From NCBI GenBank assembly GCA_033065855.1, contig JAVXUO010002326.1, positions 1,054,001 to 1,118,000 of the forward strand: DNA of 64,000 nt, given 5' to 3'. Each line of letters opens with the position of its first letter. Within the stretch, counting starts at the first letter, position 1. Made by a program: the position numbers and the translations under genes. Below, piece after piece: positions 60,409 to 64,000 of this stretch. The notes below the pieces were generated by a model. It ran no database searches. It worked only from the letters and a program-made list of their open reading frames with translations, and was not told the DNA's origin. The stretch comes from Escallonia rubra (Eukaryota > Streptophyta > Magnoliopsida > Escalloniales > Escalloniaceae).

Positions 60409-60599
60409 CGACCATGAAATCATTTTAGGCCCTACCCACTGCAACCATGAAATCAACATGTGAAATTTGACCTTTCACAATGACCACCCTCGCTGTCACA
60501 ATCATGGGACTGTTAGCACCTAAAATATGTATCAAGTAGAATTTCAAGTCTTGTCCCTGGGGTCAAACCACTAAGACACATGTGGTCACCAAAAATACA

Positions 60600-61265
60600 T
60601 GAAGTGTTACTATATACTTGGCAGTAATCCACGTATATTTTTATAATCACATCTGAGTTACTATATACTTGGCAGTAGCTATTGTGTTATCATTAACCAC
60701 CTCGCCCCACCCTACCCCCCACTCCCGCCCCTCTCCCTAACCTATCGCCTATCGGTATCCATTATAGCCCATTATCTACAACTTAAATAGGCCCCTTCAG
60801 TTGTTATATTATTACTCTCATATCATCTCTATAAATGGTTTTATTCTGCGAGAACAATTCCTCGCCCTTAACAAGGTGGGAGAGTCAACCCAATGTTCCA
60901 AGTGAACATTCAAGGATTCTCCTCCAAGGACTTGAAATGTAAGTGATCTTGGGTAGGCCTAAAGTGGATTTCGCATTACACTATTAAATGTCTAAGAAGT
61001 ATTCAATTCTAGATAGGACTAGGATCCTCTGATGCACAGTAATTTTGTTGTAACTAAAAGTGTCGCTAAATGCATTTTAGCGACGACGAAAGATTGTCAG
61101 TACAGTTTTTAACAACAGCGACAAAAGATTTTTAGTGACAATCAATCTTTTGTCACTAAAACTATTACAACATCTATGATGAGTCCAGCAGATATAAGAT
61201 CATTATCCTTCTAGGTCTAATTCTACATTTATCTGTTCCTTTTATCAACAGATTTTAATTCATTA
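60600..61265 (+). pseudogene. Decayed MBD-like copy keeping exon 1
   Basis: 60640-60830 matches the promoter side of the gene at 50091. 60835-60945 matches exon 1: GAGAACAATTCCTCGCCCTT, GAGAGTCAACCCAATGTTCC and AACATTCAAGGATTCTCCTC, then a kept donor AAATGTAAGTGATCTTGGGT. The equivalent of the start is ATGGTTTTATTCTG, and a TGA (60905-60907) closes the frame early. Intron 1 goes on to 61010, is interrupted by a small MITE-like insertion, and resumes at about 61214 to 61260. No exon 2 follows. Confidence 0.65.
61012..61212. mobile_element. Small MITE-like insertion in intron 1 of the decayed MBD-like copy
   Basis: Compared with intron 1 at 50.2 kb, about 200 bp are extra here. Their halves are loosely inverted: TTGTTGTAACTAAAAGTG on the left and, from the right, GTTGTAATAGTTTTAGTGAC. 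They carry AGCGAC and TTTTGTCACTAA subterminal motifs like the CACTA elements nearby. The family and target site are not settled. Confidence 0.4.
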
Positions 61266-61860
61266 ATTTTGCTATCGTGTATGAGAGATACCTCGAGTGA
61301 GTTCATGAAATTTTGACAATAATTTATGGTTTAATGTGAAAACAATTACGGCAGATAAACAAGTACAGAAGTTGGCAGGACGAAAACGTACAAGCATAAA
61401 TGGAAATAACGAAGAAAGACATGATTTGACTTTAAAATATAGCATCCCACAATTGGGTAAGTTTTCAAAATCGCAACTCAATTACTGCCTAACCTTATAA
61501 GGGGAACACAATATATGGACACTCTTAAAACTCTAATAAATTTCATGCTAAAATTGCTTTAATGCCTCGTCTCCCATTGCCTATGCTGATTTATAACCTC
61601 AAAGTCAGACTGAATCATGTGCCTGTAAAGCAGTGATTCTCACGACTTACTAACTAATAAGGATCAACTTCAGCCGCATTGAGATATTGTCCTAGTTTTC
61701 TTTTTCCTTTTTCTTTTTCTAACAGAAAAGAAAAAGAGAAGCTTTAAGTATTAACTGGAAACCATTATGCAGAAGTACCTCTGGTCTTGAAGAGAATTTT
61801 AATTCATCATTTTATTCATAAGAGATACGTGAAAGAAATTAATGACATAGAAAAAGATTT
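61266..61860. repeat. Upstream subrepeats of the MBD-like family
   Basis: Two partial copies (about 61290-61590 and 61591-61860) of the same roughly 0.5 kb upstream subrepeat are joined head to tail. Landmarks are TTTTCAAAATCGCAACTCAA, CTGATTTATAA, TGTAAAGCAGTGA, ATTGTCCTAGTTTT and AAAGAGAAGCTTTAAGTATT. No coding part. Confidence 0.6.
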
Positions 61861-61863
61861 TAA

Positions 61864-63331
61864 GAGCCCGTTTGGGATTGATTAAAAAAATCAGATTCGG
61901 CTTAAATCTTAATTAGTTTTCAAAATCTGATTTAATTAGAATCAGTTTACTGTTTGGCAAAAGTAATTGTAAACTATATTAAGATCAGTTTGGATAAAAA
62001 GTACTTAAATCAGTTTCACTATGACAAAATGACCATAGAAGACACTCAATAAACAATTTTATAATATTCAAACAACGTTAACATAACTTTTATTCTTAAG
62101 TAACTATAATGCCTAAATAAATTATTAAAACAATTATTTTCACGCACTTACAAAAGTTGTTACTTTTTATTTTAAATTAAAACACAAACAATCTCATGTT
62201 GTTGCTTATAGTACGATAACATCCCCAAATTAAAAATAAAGTTTATCTTAAGCAAAAAAAAAAGATTATCTAGCGGTAGGAAAAGAGTTTAGCAATAAAA
62301 GAAGAGATAAACTCCAGAAACTATCTATGATAATTAATTAAGGGGTATGAGAGGTTTTTTGTGAAAAACTCCAGAAACTATCTATGGTAAATTAGAAGGT
62401 CAAACCTGATTATGTAAAAAAATTATTATTTCATAATCCTCACTTTTGATCATAATCCTCACTTTTGAGGATTATGAATTAAATCAGATTTCCTAAGAGA
62501 AGAGATAAACTCCAGAAACTGTTTGTTATTGATTATGAAAAGCAGATTCCAGCTTAAATCTGAATCAGTTTTCAAAATCAGATTTAATCTACTTTAAACA
62601 GAATCAGTTTGTTGTTTGGCAAAATAATCTGTAAACTAGTTTAAAGTTACAAAAAGTGTTTGGATAGAAGGTGATTAAATCAATTTTGATATGACAAAAT
62701 GACCATAAAGGACAGTATATAAATAAAGTTTTTAATATCCATTTAGTGAAGTAATGTTAACATAACTTTCAATTGAAAATAACTACAATATACGAAAAAA
62801 TTATCGAAGAAGCTATTTTCAACCATTTACAAAAATTGTTACTCCTTATTCTGAATTAAAAATACCAACAATCTCGCATTAGTGCTTATAGTACGATAAC
62901 TTCCCCAAATTATAAATAAAGTCTATCTTAAAAGTCACACCCAATAATTAGTTGAAAGAGTATGAAATGTCTTTTTGTGAAAAACATGGGGATAGGATGG
63001 TAAATTAAAAGGTGAAACCTGATTATGGAAAAAGTGATTATTTTATAATCCTCACTTTTCAGGATTATGGATTTAATCAATTTTTAGCCAGATTAAATCT
63101 CATAATCTTTTTTGCCAAACACTCGCACACCTAATTTAATCTATATTAAATCAGGTTTGACCATCCCATAATCAATCACAAACACCCTCTAAATCTCTTA
63201 ATCTCTTTTGCCAAACACCCACAAACCTGATTTAAACCTGATTTAATCTAGATTAAATCAGGTTTGACCATCCCATAATCAATCCCATTAAATCAGGTTT
63301 GATCATCCCATAATCAATCACAAACACCCTC
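61864..63331. mobile_element. Tourist-like (PIF/Harbinger) MITE, two joined copies, 1468 bp
   Basis: The outer ends are GAGCCCGTTTGGGATTGATT and, reverse-complemented, GAGGGTGTTTGTGATTGATT, flanked by TAA (61861-61863 and 63332-63334). TWA target sites and such TIRs fit Tourist elements. Inside, the same body occurs twice: 61885-62240 resembles 62520-62930 (CAGCTTAAATCTGAATCAGT type, then TATGACAAAATGACCATA). So it is a tandem or nested dimer. The paralogous unit at 3985 has the unbroken sequence TTTTAAGTGGCAGTGAG, which is the empty site with a single TAA. Confidence 0.85.
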
Positions 63332-64000
63332 TAAGTGGCAGTGAGAAGATAATTCTCGTGAATGAGCATGCATAGGAGTTGGTAGCAAGAAAATAGGTAA
63401 AGCATTTCCATAAGTGAAAGTTTGCAAAAACATAACTCAATCACGACACATATAAATGCCTTGTGTGCTACGACTTATCCTGATTTATAAGTATAAAGTC
63501 GGATTAAGTGATGTGCTCATAAACTAGTGATACTTGCCACATAATAAATTTTTTTGTGGAAAAAGAAAAGGAGAAACAATTCCCGAGAATGTTTAATTCA
63601 TCGTTTCTTGTATCATTCCTGAGAGATGCCTCCATCAAATTGAAAATGATTTAAGTAGTAGTGGGAACACAATTGCATCGGAGTAGCACGCAGAGAAGTT
63701 CGTAGAGTTAAAATAGGTGAATAATGAAGAAAGAAAAAGGTCAAAAACAAATTTCACAAATGCTAAGTTTTCACAATCACAACTTGATTACTGTCTGATC
63801 TTATTACAGGAATAGAATGAATGAAAACTGGTAAACTCTGTTAACTTCCATGCTAAAATTGCTTCAAAACCTTGTTTCTGCCTATCTTGATTTATGCCAC
63901 AACCCACCCCACCCTCCCTAGCCCATTTATCATATAGGAACTCCTCCTATTTGCCAACTTTGATACCACCCTTTGGTTATTAATTTACTCTTGGGTAGGC
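63332..64000. repeat. Further upstream subrepeats of the MBD-like family, cut by the window edge
   Basis: 63332-63480 completes the subrepeat split by the MITE. A second one (about 63481-63990) follows, with AAAGTCGGATTAAGTGATGT, GGAAAAAGAAAAGGAGAAAC, TTTTCACAATCACAACTTG and the promoter-side phrase CCCTTTGGTTATTAATTTAC. The last bases, TCTTGGGTAGGC, show the exon-1-deleted join, as at 4310 and 54370. Confidence 0.6.

Noticed and set aside
61012-61212. Insertion with AGCGAC motifs as a third CACTA element
   Set aside because: No CACTACAAGAAAA end on either side; only the subterminal motif is similar. It is left as an unclassified MITE-like insertion.
1-64000. tRNA, rRNA or snRNA genes
   Set aside because: No cloverleaf-like A/B-box pairs or rRNA stretches were recognised; the only tRNA-like matches are LTR primer sites.

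Overview
The window is nuclear DNA of a flowering plant, probably a eudicot. It is AT-rich, has short GT-AG introns, carries a fossil of the plastid ndhA gene, and is filled with plant-type transposons: Ty1/copia (SIRE-like), Ty3/gypsy of the Tat lineage with antisense plant-mobile-domain ORFs, CACTA, MULE, hAT, Tourist-like MITEs and L1-type LINEs. I could support two host gene models. Both look like chromatin-reader genes, and in both every exon junction is phase 0.

Layout. 1-3772 is a minus-strand SIRE-like copia element cut by the window edge, with a 1.3 kb LTR that holds a 19-20 bp minisatellite. 3960-4536 is a decayed piece of an MBD-like gene. 4537-17002 is a broken minus-strand Tat element: a 3' LTR split by a 1.4 kb hAT element, a tandem-repeat 3' region, an antisense PMD ORF, then pol. 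17839-24412 is a three-exon Agenet-domain gene on the minus strand; its 4.1 kb first intron holds a LINE remnant and a plastid ndhA fragment. 24904-26545 is an internal copia fragment. From about 28.1 kb to 41.8 kb lies a second broken Tat element with the same antisense PMD arrangement. It runs directly into 41770-44999, a near-identical second copy of 13774-17002.

45154-48451 is a CACTA element with a MULE inside it. 49.0-54.7 kb and 60.6-64.0 kb are units of an MBD-like gene family. One six-exon copy (50091-52429, 315 codons) looks intact and several neighbours are decayed. Between these units lie a second CACTA carrying a related MULE (54666 to about 56640), a short gypsy gag scrap, a 5'-truncated L1-type LINE (57045-60408) and a 1.47 kb double Tourist-like MITE (61864-63331).

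The most notable points are: the MBD-like array, with a shared exon-1 deletion in three copies; antisense PMD ORFs in two separate Tat elements; the 3.23 kb duplicated composite block, which shares 22 bp with the 3' end of the Agenet gene; two CACTA elements each carrying a MULE of the same TIR family with perfect 9-bp target duplications; and a Tourist insertion proved by an empty paralogous site. All homology calls come from reading the sequence; no database search was run.
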